Below are positions 6,082 to 12,573 of a DNA stretch of 18,150 bases, piece after piece. The stretch lies in NCBI GenBank assembly GCA_903895055.1, contig CAITSL010000048.1, forward strand, positions 1 to 18,150. Direction: 5' to 3'. Source of the DNA: an uncultured bacterium (lineage in GTDB: Bacteria > Patescibacteriota > Minisyncoccia > Phycocordibacterales > UBA9973). Position numbers and translations under genes: made by a program. Position 1 is the stretch's first letter. Each line of letters opens with the position of its first letter. The notes below the pieces were generated by a model that made no database searches, was not told where the DNA came from, and saw nothing but the letters and a program-made list of their open reading frames with translations.

Positions 6082-6923
6082 TTTCCAAGATCAATTTCTA
6101 CATTACACATTTCGGCTACTTTTGAAGTATTAGTTACAGCTTCGGGGATATCCTTAAACAGTTCAAGGGCTTCTTGTTCATTTATAAAATGATAACTATC
6201 TGCACCAAAAGAAAATCTGTCCTCGTCTTTTATGTCTGAATTAGTTTGAATTGCAAGAAGTGTCTCATGTGCTTTACCATCATCCGCGTGGGGGTAATGT
6301 GAATCAACCGTGGCAACGACCGGAATATTTAATTTTTTACCTAATTTAATTATTTGTTCACGCACATCTTTGTCTCCTGGGACTGAAGGGTGTTTCATAA
6401 TTTCCAGAAAATAATTTTCCTTCCCAAAGATTTCTTGATGTTCTTTGATGATTAATTCTGCTCTTTCTTCATCTTTAACCGCTAGTGCCCGCGAAAGTTC
6501 TCCACCTAAGCAACCCGAAAGACAGATAATTCCACTCGAATATTTTCGCAAAAGTTCTTTGTCCATGCGGGGTTTGTAATAATATCCTTCCAAGTTGGAA
6601 AGAGTGACGAGTTGGATTAAATTTTTATAGCCTTCGTTATTTTTTGCAAGTAAGGTTAGATGATAGCGCTTATTGTCTATGCCAGTTTCTTTATCTAAAC
6701 GTGAACGTTCGGCAATATATGCTTCCACGCCGATAATCGGTTTTATTCCGGCTTTTTTCGCCAGTTTATAAAATTCAATCGTTCCATACATATTGCCGTG
6801 GTCGGTAATGGCCAAAGCCGGCATTTTGTATTTTTTAGCGAGTGCCACTAAATCTTCAATTTTTGAAAGCCCATCCAGCAGGGAATAATGCGAATGCGTA
6901 TGTAAGTGGACAAAATTGCTCAT
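5988..6923 (-). CDS. dnaE: DNA polymerase III alpha subunit, 5' part (PHP domain)
   Basis: N-terminal PHP domain of the replicative polymerase alpha subunit. It has FVHLHTHSHYSLLDG (metal-binding His6, His8 and neighbours), AITDHGNMYG, GVEAY, SGCLGGE and ATVDSHYPHADDGKAHETLLAIQT, all conserved PHP metal-site segments. The true protein continues after DLGKWVFP into the frame of the 3' part. In this frame about 27 unrelated residues follow and end at a stop at 5988. The start is ATG 6923, preceded by an extended -10 box with 6-base spacing. The rsmE stop lies 21 bases upstream, so dnaE may be read both from its own promoter and from the rsmE transcript. It is the only polymerase III alpha gene in the window. 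Confidence 0.94.
   Translation of the reverse strand: MSNFVHLHTHSHYSLLDGLSKIEDLVALAKKYKMPALAITDHGNMYGTIEFYKLAKKAGIKPIIGVEAYIAERSRLDKETGIDNKRYHLTLLAKNNEGYKNLIQLVTLSNLEGYYYKPRMDKELLRKYSSGIICLSGCLGGELSRALAVKDEERAELIIKEHQEIFGKENYFLEIMKHPSVPGDKDVREQIIKLGKKLNIPVVATVDSHYPHADDGKAHETLLAIQTNSDIKDEDRFSFGADSYHFINEQEALELFKDIPEAVTNTSKVAEMCNVEIDLGKWVFPDYKSKMEKHTKQKCGSWLKKVMKDSE
6069..6075 (-). other. Frameshift zone in dnaE with a -1 slippery heptamer
   Basis: On the minus strand, T-TTC-CCC fits the X-XXY-YYZ rule in the frame of the PHP part. A -1 slip here joins the two parts as GKWVFPRLQIEDGKTY. An alternative is one missing A in the AAA run a few bases downstream (around 6054-6062), which would give GKWVFPDYKIEDGKTY. 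No obvious stimulatory hairpin is seen downstream. A sequencing or assembly indel is therefore at least as likely as programmed slippage. Confidence 0.6.
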
Positions 6924-6929
6924 ATTTTT

Positions 6930-6938
6930 ATAATATCA
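6930..6938 (-). promoter_or_regulatory. Extended -10 promoter of dnaE, leaderless spacing
   Basis: TGA-TATTAT on the minus strand, then AAAAAT, then the ATG of dnaE. The 6-base gap again predicts a leaderless transcript. The box lies in the short rsmE-dnaE gap. Confidence 0.5.
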
Positions 6939-6944
6939 TAAAAT

Positions 6945-7721
6945 TCATTTTAAATTTGAAATTAAATATGTTGCTATAATAGCTGCAGTTTCGCCACGTA
7001 AAGTGAGTGATCCTAAAGATACAATTTTGAAATTCAAAGATTTTGCTTTTTCTATTTCACTTTTTGTCCATCCACCTTCCGGTCCGATAAAAAGATTAAC
7101 GAAAGGAGAATTGTCTTTTAAAATGCCTTGGGAGCGCGACGGCGCGAGCACGAGGAATTTTTCAGCAGAAAAATATCCGTGCGTTTTTAAAGATAATTCT
7201 CCTGAAGCGTCGAACAGAATATTAAGGTCTTTTTCTTTTGCCAATTCTAAACTTTTCTCAAAACTAATCGGTTCTAAAATTTCTGGCACATTTATTCGTC
7301 CAGATTGCTCGCTGGCCTCTTTGGCAATTTTTCGCAAGCGTTCCAAATTGAGTCCTGTTTTAATTGTCCGAGAAGTTATAATTGGAATTATTTTCGATAC
7401 TCCGCATTCGGTTGTTTTTTGCACTACCATTTCGAAATTTTCCTTTTTCAAAATAGCACAAAAAAGGTTAACCTTTTTTGTGCTATTTTGCCCCGCGAAG
7501 CTTGAAGAGCGAAGTGGGGCGCTGACTTTAACTTTTATAATATCTTTACCAATCTCAACTATTTCCGTCATGGCGGAGATGCTTTTACCATCACAAAGTT
7601 CAATAAATTCTCCTTGTTTAAGTCTCAAAACATTTTTTATTTGGTTAATCAATTCCTTGTCTTTGATTTCTAGTTCTTTTTTTGACAAGTCAAAGTTGAC
7701 TATAAATCTATGAATTTTCAT
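6945..7721 (-). CDS. rsmE: 16S rRNA m3U1498 methyltransferase with in-frame palindromic inserts
   Basis: SAM-dependent SPOUT-class enzyme that methylates N3 of U1498 in 16S rRNA. Recognised by the N-terminal PUA-like region (MKIHRFIVNF to VLRLKQGEFIELCDG), VNLFCAILKKENFEMVVQK, TECGVSKIIPIITSRT, FIGPEGGWTKSEIEKAKS (about residues 209-226) and the knot segment SLGSLTLRGETAAI, where RTETA is more usual. At 258 residues it is slightly longer than the typical 240-250. The extra length falls at two places: residues about 66-82 (GC-rich block plus a 42-bp palindrome) and residues about 187-200 (APSRSQGILKDNSP, a GC-rich stretch at 7132-7156). It starts at ATG 7721 behind a TGCTAAAAT box, divergent from gap, and is followed by dnaE. 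Confidence 0.93.
   Translation of the reverse strand: MKIHRFIVNFDLSKKELEIKDKELINQIKNVLRLKQGEFIELCDGKSISAMTEIVEIGKDIIKVKVSAPLRSSSFAGQNSTKKVNLFCAILKKENFEMVVQKTTECGVSKIIPIITSRTIKTGLNLERLRKIAKEASEQSGRINVPEILEPISFEKSLELAKEKDLNILFDASGELSLKTHGYFSAEKFLVLAPSRSQGILKDNSPFVNLFIGPEGGWTKSEIEKAKSLNFKIVSLGSLTLRGETAAIIATYLISNLK
7449..7490. repeat. Perfect 42-bp palindrome inside rsmE
   Basis: 21 bases followed directly by their exact reverse complement, with no spacer. On the coding strand the second half encodes the conserved KVNLFCAIL strand of RsmE, and the first half encodes the non-conserved QNSTKK. The palindrome therefore looks like an inverted duplication of resident coding sequence, placed next to a GC-rich hairpin block with CCCC/GGGG ends (7491-7519). 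Confidence 0.9.
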
Positions 7722-7727
7722 ATCTTG

Positions 7728-7736
7728 ATTTTAGCA
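7728..7736 (-). promoter_or_regulatory. Extended -10 promoter of rsmE, leaderless spacing
   Basis: TGC-TAAAAT on the minus strand, then CAAGAT, then the ATG of rsmE. The 6-base gap is the same as for lepB, pth and dnaE. Confidence 0.6.
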
Positions 7737-7759
7737 TATTTTTTTATTTTTCTCTGGAG

Positions 7760-7768
7760 TGATATAAT
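7760..7768 (+). promoter_or_regulatory. Extended -10 promoter of gap
   Basis: TGA-TATAAT, followed by 9 bases and the ATG of gap at 7778. A leader of about three bases or none is predicted. Divergent from the rsmE promoter within a 56-base gap. Confidence 0.65.
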
Positions 7769-7777
7769 ATACTCACT

Positions 7778-8809
7778 ATGGAAAACAAAAAAATAAAAGT
7801 AGCAATTAATGGTTTTGGGCGGATTGGGCGGACATTTTTAAAGGTTGCTTGGGATCGACCGGAGATTGAAGTGGTAGCCGTGAATGATCTGGGTGATATT
7901 GCCAATATGGCATACCTTCTTAAATACGATACGGTTTATAAAGAATGGAAACATGATATTCAAACCATGGGGACTGATTTTATTATTGATGGCAAAAAAG
8001 TTAAATTTATTTCCGAGAAAGACACCACCAAACTTCCTTGGAAAGAATTGGGAATTGACGTGGTAGTTGAATCAACCGGACTCTTTACTTCATATGACAA
8101 AGCGCAGTTTCATATTGTTCAGGGTGCGAAAAAGGTAGTGATCAGCGCCCCCTCCAAAGGTGCTGAAGGAACAGTAAAGGGCGAGACAATATTACTTGGT
8201 ATTAATGAAGAAAAATTTGGAACTGCGGATATTACTTCCAATGCTTCTTGTACGACAAATGCAACTTCACCTCTTATCGCAATTTTGCACGAAGCGATTG
8301 GTATAGAAAAAGCAATTTTAAACACTGTCCATGGTTACACTGGAACTCAAGCCCTTGTCGATGGTCCAAGTAAAAAAGATTTGAGAGAGGGAAGAGCGGC
8401 GGCGCAAAATATCGTACCGAGCTCTACCGGAGCTGCTATTGCGGTAACTTTAGCATTTCCTGAACTTGCAGGATTGTTTGATGGTATTTCTATTCGTGTA
8501 CCAGTACCAGCGGGATCAATCGTGGATGTTACTTTTATCGCCAAGCGAACAACGACCAAAGAAGAAGTAAATGAAATTCTAACCAAGGCATCACTTGATC
8601 CGCGTTGGAAAAATATTTTTACCGTTACCAATGAGCCACTTGTCTCTTCTGATATTCTTGGCAATCCACATGCTTCCATCGCAGACCTTGCTATGACGAG
8701 AGTCGTCGGAGGCAATCTGGTAAAAGTTCTTGGTTGGTATGATAATGAAATGGGGTATACATATACATTAGTGGACCATGTAATTAAAACAGGGAATACG
8801 ATAATATGA
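7778..8809 (+). CDS. gap: Glyceraldehyde-3-phosphate dehydrogenase, type I
   Basis: Oxidises glyceraldehyde-3-phosphate to 1,3-bisphosphoglycerate with NAD(P)+ in lower glycolysis. The Rossmann signature INGFGRIGR lies at residues 10-18. The catalytic motif SNASCTTN has nucleophile Cys158, followed by the HGYTGTQ strand, PVPAGSIVDVTF and the C-terminal WYDNEMGYTYTLVDHV. The 343-residue length is normal. It is the first gene of a plus-strand run of sugar-phosphate genes. Its TGA stop overlaps the ATG of rpiB (ATGA), so the two are translationally coupled. The promoter is an extended -10 box close to the ATG. No unusual features are seen in the protein. Confidence 0.97.
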   Translation: MENKKIKVAINGFGRIGRTFLKVAWDRPEIEVVAVNDLGDIANMAYLLKYDTVYKEWKHDIQTMGTDFIIDGKKVKFISEKDTTKLPWKELGIDVVVESTGLFTSYDKAQFHIVQGAKKVVISAPSKGAEGTVKGETILLGINEEKFGTADITSNASCTTNATSPLIAILHEAIGIEKAILNTVHGYTGTQALVDGPSKKDLREGRAAAQNIVPSSTGAAIAVTLAFPELAGLFDGISIRVPVPAGSIVDVTFIAKRTTTKEEVNEILTKASLDPRWKNIFTVTNEPLVSSDILGNPHASIADLAMTRVVGGNLVKVLGWYDNEMGYTYTLVDHVIKTGNTII

Positions 8810-9297
8810 AAATCTACATTGGAAGTGATCATGTCGGATATGAATTTAAAGAAAAACTTAAAAAATATTTAAGTGAATTAAATCTTGGATATGAAATAGA
8901 AGATAAGGGTGCATTTCAGTATGACAAGGACGATGATTATCCGGATTTTATTCGACCAGTGGCCGAAGCAGTTGCGGGGAATTCAGAAAGCCGAGGAATA
9001 ATTTTAGGTGGTTCAGGGCAAGGCGAGGCTATGTGTGCCAACAGAGTTTCTGGCGCACGAACGGCAGAATTTTATGGAGAAGCTGTAGCCAAAGAAGCGA
9101 TTGATATTAGTGGTCAAAAAAGTGCGGATTCTTTTGAAATTATTAAACTCGCTGTTCTCCATAATCATGCAAATATTTTATCTCTAGGTGTGCGATTTTT
9201 ATCCGAAGATCAAATAAAATTTGCGATAGAGTTATTTCTTTCTACGAAATTCTCCACAGATGAAAGACATATTAGACGAGTAAAAAAGTTGGGTTAA
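8806..9297 (+). CDS. rpiB: Ribose-5-phosphate isomerase B family protein
   Basis: Interconverts ribose-5-phosphate and ribulose-5-phosphate in the non-oxidative pentose phosphate pathway. It has the RpiB/LacA start MKIYIGSDHVGYEFKEKL (Asp8-His9), then IILGGSGQGEAMCANRVSGARTA and NHANILSLGVRFLSEDQ. The active-site loop is of the GGSGxGE type known from Mycobacterium tuberculosis RpiB, where a Glu (here Glu74) replaces the catalytic Cys of the E. coli enzyme. The 163 residues are slightly longer than the 145-155 of many homologues. The ATG overlaps the gap stop by four bases. The rpe-like and transketolase genes downstream belong to the same pathway. Confidence 0.9.
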   Translation: MKIYIGSDHVGYEFKEKLKKYLSELNLGYEIEDKGAFQYDKDDDYPDFIRPVAEAVAGNSESRGIILGGSGQGEAMCANRVSGARTAEFYGEAVAKEAIDISGQKSADSFEIIKLAVLHNHANILSLGVRFLSEDQIKFAIELFLSTKFSTDERHIRRVKKLG

Positions 9298-9311
9298 TTT
9301 TGAATAAATCT

Positions 9312-10013
9312 ATGATTGAAATAATTGCATCAGTATTGCCATTTAGAACTTTTGAGGAATTAAAGAATAAAATTGGATCATTGCGCGGGATTATTTCGAC
9401 AATCCAGATAGATTTTTGTGATGGCATTTTTGTTCCCTCCAAGACTTGGCCGTTTACCTTTGGTGGTTTTGATGATTATGACTTTCAAAAAATAATAAAA
9501 GAAGAGCAAGGTTTGCCTTTTTGGGATGAGTTTGATTTTGAATTTGATTTAATGGTAGCCGATGCGGTGGAAAATTTTGATACTTATATCAAGCTCGGAC
9601 CCAAGCGGATGATCTTTCATGTGGAAGCGATGAAAAGCTTAGAGGATTTTAAAAACTTTTTGGAAGGGATAGATTTATATATTAGAGATAATATCCAGAT
9701 TGGAATTGCATTTAAGCCCAGTATGCAATTAGAAAATATTTTTTCTTTGATCCCGCATGTAGATTTTGTGCAATGTATGGGCAACGACAAAATCAGTCTT
9801 AGTGGAATTTCTTTAGATGAAAAAGTATATGATAGAATTAAATTACTAAGAGAAAAATATCCTGAACTGCCAATTGAGATTGATATTGGGGTTAATGAAG
9901 AGACAGCCCCATTATTAGTAGAAGCAGGCGCGACAAAATTAATTACGGGTTCGGCTCTTTTTAATTCTTATGATAAAATAGGGCTTGTGGAAAGATTTCA
10001 AAATTTACAATAA
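9312..10013 (+). CDS. Divergent ribulose-phosphate 3-epimerase-like protein
   Basis: A (beta/alpha)8 protein of the Rpe family by its layout: IASVLPFRTFEELKNKI (compare PSILSAD), IQIDFCDGIFVP (compare HxDxMDGxFVP), FDLMVADAVENF (compare HLMVxxP), MIFHVEA, IGIAFKP, and IEIDIGVNEETAPLLVEAG with LITGSALF (phosphate-binding end). In Rpe the metal is held by His-Asp-His-Asp. Here the first His is Gln32 and the second is Asp79, while Asp34 and Asp191 remain. The SVNPGFGGQ loop is replaced by QCMGNDKISLSG. The pathway context fits an epimerase, but chemistry may differ. ATG 9312 gives the best family start; an in-frame TTG at 9300 is the alternative. It lies 5 bases before the transketolase N subunit. 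Confidence 0.75.
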   Translation: MIEIIASVLPFRTFEELKNKIGSLRGIISTIQIDFCDGIFVPSKTWPFTFGGFDDYDFQKIIKEEQGLPFWDEFDFEFDLMVADAVENFDTYIKLGPKRMIFHVEAMKSLEDFKNFLEGIDLYIRDNIQIGIAFKPSMQLENIFSLIPHVDFVQCMGNDKISLSGISLDEKVYDRIKLLREKYPELPIEIDIGVNEETAPLLVEAGATKLITGSALFNSYDKIGLVERFQNLQ

Positions 10014-10018
10014 ATAAA

Positions 10019-10864
10019 ATGGCATTTTTATCTGACAAAAAAATAGTAGAGTTGAAAATAACTGCGAATGAAATCAGGAAGAGCATCATCAGGATGTTAG
10101 TGGAAGCAGGTAGCGGGCACACTGCCGGACCGCTTGATATGGCGGATGTTTTTACTCTTTTTTATTTTCATGTATTAAAACATGATCCGAAGAATCCTAG
10201 TTGGGAAGAACGGGACCGAGTCGTGCTTTCCAATGGGCATATTTGCCCGGTGCTTTATGCGGCGATGGCGCACTCGGGATATTTTCCGATTGCCGAACTT
10301 TTAACTTTGCGTAAATTTGGCACTCGCTTGCAAGGTCATCCGCACCGAGAATTTATGCCTTGGCTTGAAACCTCTTCGGGGCCATTAGGCGAAGGGCTTT
10401 CGCAGTCGGTTGGCATGGCTTTGGCGGACAAAATGGATTATGGAGAAGATACCAAAAGATATATTTATTGTTTTCTGGGTGATGGAGAATTGGACGAGGG
10501 AAACAATTGGGAAGCGGTAATGCTTGCCGGGAAAAATAAACTAAATAATTTAATCGCGATTGTGGATAGAAATAATATTCAAATAGATGGAAATACTGAA
10601 GAAATCATGCCCCTCGAGCCACTCCGAAAGAAATGGGAAGCGTTTAATTGGCATGTCATAGATGTTTCGGGACATGACTTCAAGGCTCTGAACGAGGCAG
10701 TGGAAGAAGCACATCGAACCTATGAACAGCCGATTGTAATTTTGGCAGAGACCATAGCAAGCAAGGGTATAAAAGAATGGGAAGGAGATTATAAATGGCA
10801 TGGTAAATCACCGACACGCGCAGAAGGTGAAATGGCGCTGAAAGAGTTAGATTTGAATAAATAA
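10019..10864 (+). CDS. Transketolase, N-terminal subunit
   Basis: Half of a split thiamine-diphosphate enzyme that moves two-carbon units between sugar phosphates. This subunit carries the ThDP pyrophosphate-binding domain. It shows GSGHTAGPLDMADVFTLFYF, SNGHICPVLYAAMA, GHPHREFMPWLETSSGPLG with EGLSQSVGMA, and the ThDP motif GDGELDEGNNWEA that ends in VDRNN. The 281-residue length is typical for the stand-alone N subunit. It follows the rpe-like stop with 5 bases between. The partner C subunit is at 11465, separated by a MazF-like toxin gene and a 147-base gap, an interruption of the usual adjacent pair. Confidence 0.94.
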   Translation: MAFLSDKKIVELKITANEIRKSIIRMLVEAGSGHTAGPLDMADVFTLFYFHVLKHDPKNPSWEERDRVVLSNGHICPVLYAAMAHSGYFPIAELLTLRKFGTRLQGHPHREFMPWLETSSGPLGEGLSQSVGMALADKMDYGEDTKRYIYCFLGDGELDEGNNWEAVMLAGKNKLNNLIAIVDRNNIQIDGNTEEIMPLEPLRKKWEAFNWHVIDVSGHDFKALNEAVEEAHRTYEQPIVILAETIASKGIKEWEGDYKWHGKSPTRAEGEMALKELDLNK

Positions 10865-10870
10865 ATTTTT

Positions 10871-11317
10871 ATGGAAATAATTAAAAGATTTCTTGAATGG
10901 ATAAAACTCAAGGAAAAGTTGCATAGCAATGAACATAAAATTCCGTTGTTTAAAGAAGGGGAGGTTTGGTGGTGTGCCCTTGGTGAAAATGTTGGTATTG
11001 AAATGAACGGTAAAAGTGAAAAATTTTCCCGACCGATGCACATATTCAGAAAATTGAGTCATGAAGGATTTCTTGGAATTCCTCTTTCCACTAAAATAAA
11101 AGAAGGTTCTTGGTATGTACCCATTATTCATAGAGGTATAAATTGTGTGGCAGTATTGAGTCAAGTTAGAGTTATGAGTTCAAAAAGATTATTTGAAAAA
11201 TATGGAGAATTAGATGAGCAGGATCAAGCAAAAATAGCTGAAGGATTTTATGAGTTGTATCTTGGAAAAAAATTTGCCCCGCCTTTCGGCAGGGTCGTGG
11301 GAAAATCCCAAATATGA
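10871..11317 (+). CDS. MazF/PemK-family toxin, orphan, inside the transketolase pair
   Basis: Resembles PemK/MazF endoribonucleases. It has FKEGEVWWCALGENVGIEMNG (the G-[DE]-[IV]-x-[WL]-x-x-[LF] start and the E-x-x-G turn), KFSRPMHIFRKLS (conserved RP with following strand), GIPLSTKIKEGSW, and AVLSQVRVMSSKRLFEKYGEL with the Q-[IV]-R-x-[VM]-x-x-x-R-L motif. MazF proteins cut mRNA at short sequences and are normally held by a cognate antitoxin. No antitoxin is visible on either side: the gene starts 6 bases after the transketolase N stop and is followed by 147 non-coding bases. It also has an extra N-terminal helix (residues 1-25). The last ten or so residues (APPFGRVVGKSQI) are encoded by a GC-rich hairpin. 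It may be an RNase without antitoxin, an RNA-regulatory factor or an inactive relative. Confidence 0.85.
   Translation: MEIIKRFLEWIKLKEKLHSNEHKIPLFKEGEVWWCALGENVGIEMNGKSEKFSRPMHIFRKLSHEGFLGIPLSTKIKEGSWYVPIIHRGINCVAVLSQVRVMSSKRLFEKYGELDEQDQAKIAEGFYELYLGKKFAPPFGRVVGKSQI
11277..11310. repeat. Two hairpins at the 3' end of the mazF-like gene
   Basis: The first is CCC-C-GCC-TTTC-GGC-A-GGG (11277-11294), related in core to the hairpins at 610-622 and 3405-3419. The second is TGGGA-AAA-TCCCA (11298-11310). Both lie inside the reading frame and shape its last residues. There is no T run, so a terminator role is doubtful. Confidence 0.55.
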
Positions 11318-11464
11318 GTATATTGTATACCAAATCAAAAATAAAAGCAAGTATCAAGATGTCAAAAGTGTGTTAAAATATAATCTACAAGGGTAGAGGC
11401 AAATTGCCACCTTCCTTTATAACGAAACAGAATTTTTTACAAAATAGAAAAAAATTAAAATAAA
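11318..11464 (+). promoter_or_regulatory. Gap before the transketolase C subunit with a promoter
   Basis: A TATAAT box at 11379-11384 and a small palindrome GGCAA-A-TTGCC at 11398-11408 lie in this 147-base gap, leaving a leader of about 70 bases before ATG 11465. No ribosome-binding site is seen in front of the ATG. The transketolase C subunit may thus be transcribed on its own. Confidence 0.5.
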
Positions 11465-12502
11465 ATGTTAAACCCCAATTTAAAACTTAATTCGAAAATT
11501 TTCAATGAAGACCCTTCGAATACCTCAGGGCAGGCGTGCGAGCAAGTGCCGATCCGAAAAGGTTTCGGGCAAGGATTGGTCTTGGCTGGAGAGCAAGATA
11601 AAAACGTAGTGGCGCTTTGCGCAGACTTGACCGAAAGCACTCAAATGCATTTATTCGCCGAGAAATTTCCCGAAAGATTTATTGAAATGGGGATCGCGGA
11701 GCAAAATCTGGTGACGGTGGCGAGTGGCATGTCCGCTATGGGGAAAATCCCATATTGTTCCTCTTATGCGATGTTTTCTCCGGGAAGAAATTGGGAACAG
11801 ATCAGGACCACGATTGCTTACAACGACAGAAAAGTAATTATCGTTGGTAGCCATGCCGGTATTTCCGTTGGCCCCGATGGTGGCACGCACCAAGCGCTCG
11901 AAGATATTGCTTTGACTCGCATAATTCCCAACATGGATGTGATTTCACCTTGCGATGCAATTGAAGCAAAAAAAGCCACTCTTCTTTTAGCGAAAACAAA
12001 AAGGCCCGCTTACTTGCGTTTGGCGCGCGAGAAAACACCGATTATTACTACCGAGGAAACTCCGTTTGAAGTAGGGAAAGCGCAAATTTATTGGATGCCT
12101 GATATCGGGCTTGCGCAAGTGGGCATAATTGCGACTGGCGCTCTCGTTTACCAAGCGATTATGGTTGCCAAAGAATTGGAAACTGAAAATATCAAAATAA
12201 AAGTAATGAATTTAGCTTCCATCAAACCGATCGATAAAGATGAAATTATAAAATTGGCAAAAGAAACAAAATGTCTTGTGACGGTAGAAGAGCATCAAAT
12301 CGTTGGTGGGTTAGGTTCCGCGGTGGCAGAGATTTTAGCTACCAATTGTCCAACTGCCATAGAATTTGTCGGAGTGTCCGATAAATTTGGTCAATCAGGT
12401 ACTCCAGCAGAGCTTTTGGAACATTACGGCATGGGCAAAGAATCTATCAAAGAAGCGGTCAGGACCTGCCTGCGCAGGCAGGAAGTTTTGAACAGAAAAT
12501 AG
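11465..12502 (+). CDS. Transketolase, C-terminal subunit
   Basis: Second half of the split transketolase, carrying the pyrimidine-binding domain and the C-terminal domain. It has KGFGQGLVLAGEQDKNVVALC, ADLTESTQMH, FIEMGIAEQNLVTVASGM with the ThDP-activating Glu, GSHAGISVGPDGGTHQALED, ALTRIIPNMDVISP, YLRLAREKTP, and the C-terminal VTVEEHQIVGGLGSAVAE. At 345 residues it is slightly longer than usual. Two segments look added: residues 17-25 (PSNTSGQAC), encoded by a GC-rich quasi-palindrome between KIFNED and EQVPIRKGF, and residues about 334-340 in the C-terminal tail, encoded by a perfect 18-bp palindrome. Neither touches the active site. The N subunit is two genes upstream. Confidence 0.94.
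   Translation: MLNPNLKLNSKIFNEDPSNTSGQACEQVPIRKGFGQGLVLAGEQDKNVVALCADLTESTQMHLFAEKFPERFIEMGIAEQNLVTVASGMSAMGKIPYCSSYAMFSPGRNWEQIRTTIAYNDRKVIIVGSHAGISVGPDGGTHQALEDIALTRIIPNMDVISPCDAIEAKKATLLLAKTKRPAYLRLAREKTPIITTEETPFEVGKAQIYWMPDIGLAQVGIIATGALVYQAIMVAKELETENIKIKVMNLASIKPIDKDEIIKLAKETKCLVTVEEHQIVGGLGSAVAEILATNCPTAIEFVGVSDKFGQSGTPAELLEHYGMGKESIKEAVRTCLRRQEVLNRK
11512..11542. repeat. GC-rich quasi-palindromic insert in the transketolase C subunit N-terminus
   Basis: CCCT and AGGG bracket a short core (11512-11530), followed by CAGGCGTGCGAG. It encodes PSNTSGQAC between two conserved blocks and is richer in GC than its surroundings. Pairing is imperfect, so the repeat call rests mainly on position and composition. 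Confidence 0.45.
12465..12482. repeat. Perfect 18-bp palindrome in the transketolase C subunit tail
   Basis: CCTGCCTGC followed directly by GCAGGCAGG. It is in frame and encodes part of RTCLRRQE, about 7 codons before the stop. Confidence 0.85.
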
Positions 12503-12510
12503 TTTTTTTG

Positions 12511-12540
12511 TTGCCCAAAGTTATTCTATTGTAGTATAAT
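12511..12540 (+). promoter_or_regulatory. Promoter of the 12574 secreted-protein gene
   Basis: TTGCCC (12511-12516), an 18-base spacer and a consensus TATAAT (12535-12540). The predicted leader is about 25-28 bases. No clear Shine-Dalgarno sequence precedes the ATG (only TCGGG). Confidence 0.6.
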
Positions 12541-12573
12541 TATACTCAAATAGAAAAAAGTAAAAGATTCGGG

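Noticed and set aside
7132..7156. GC-rich stretch in rsmE as another palindrome
   Set aside because: It is more a mirror-type repeat (GAGCGCG...GCGCGAG) than an inverted repeat. An insertion is plausible from the protein alignment, but pairing is weak.
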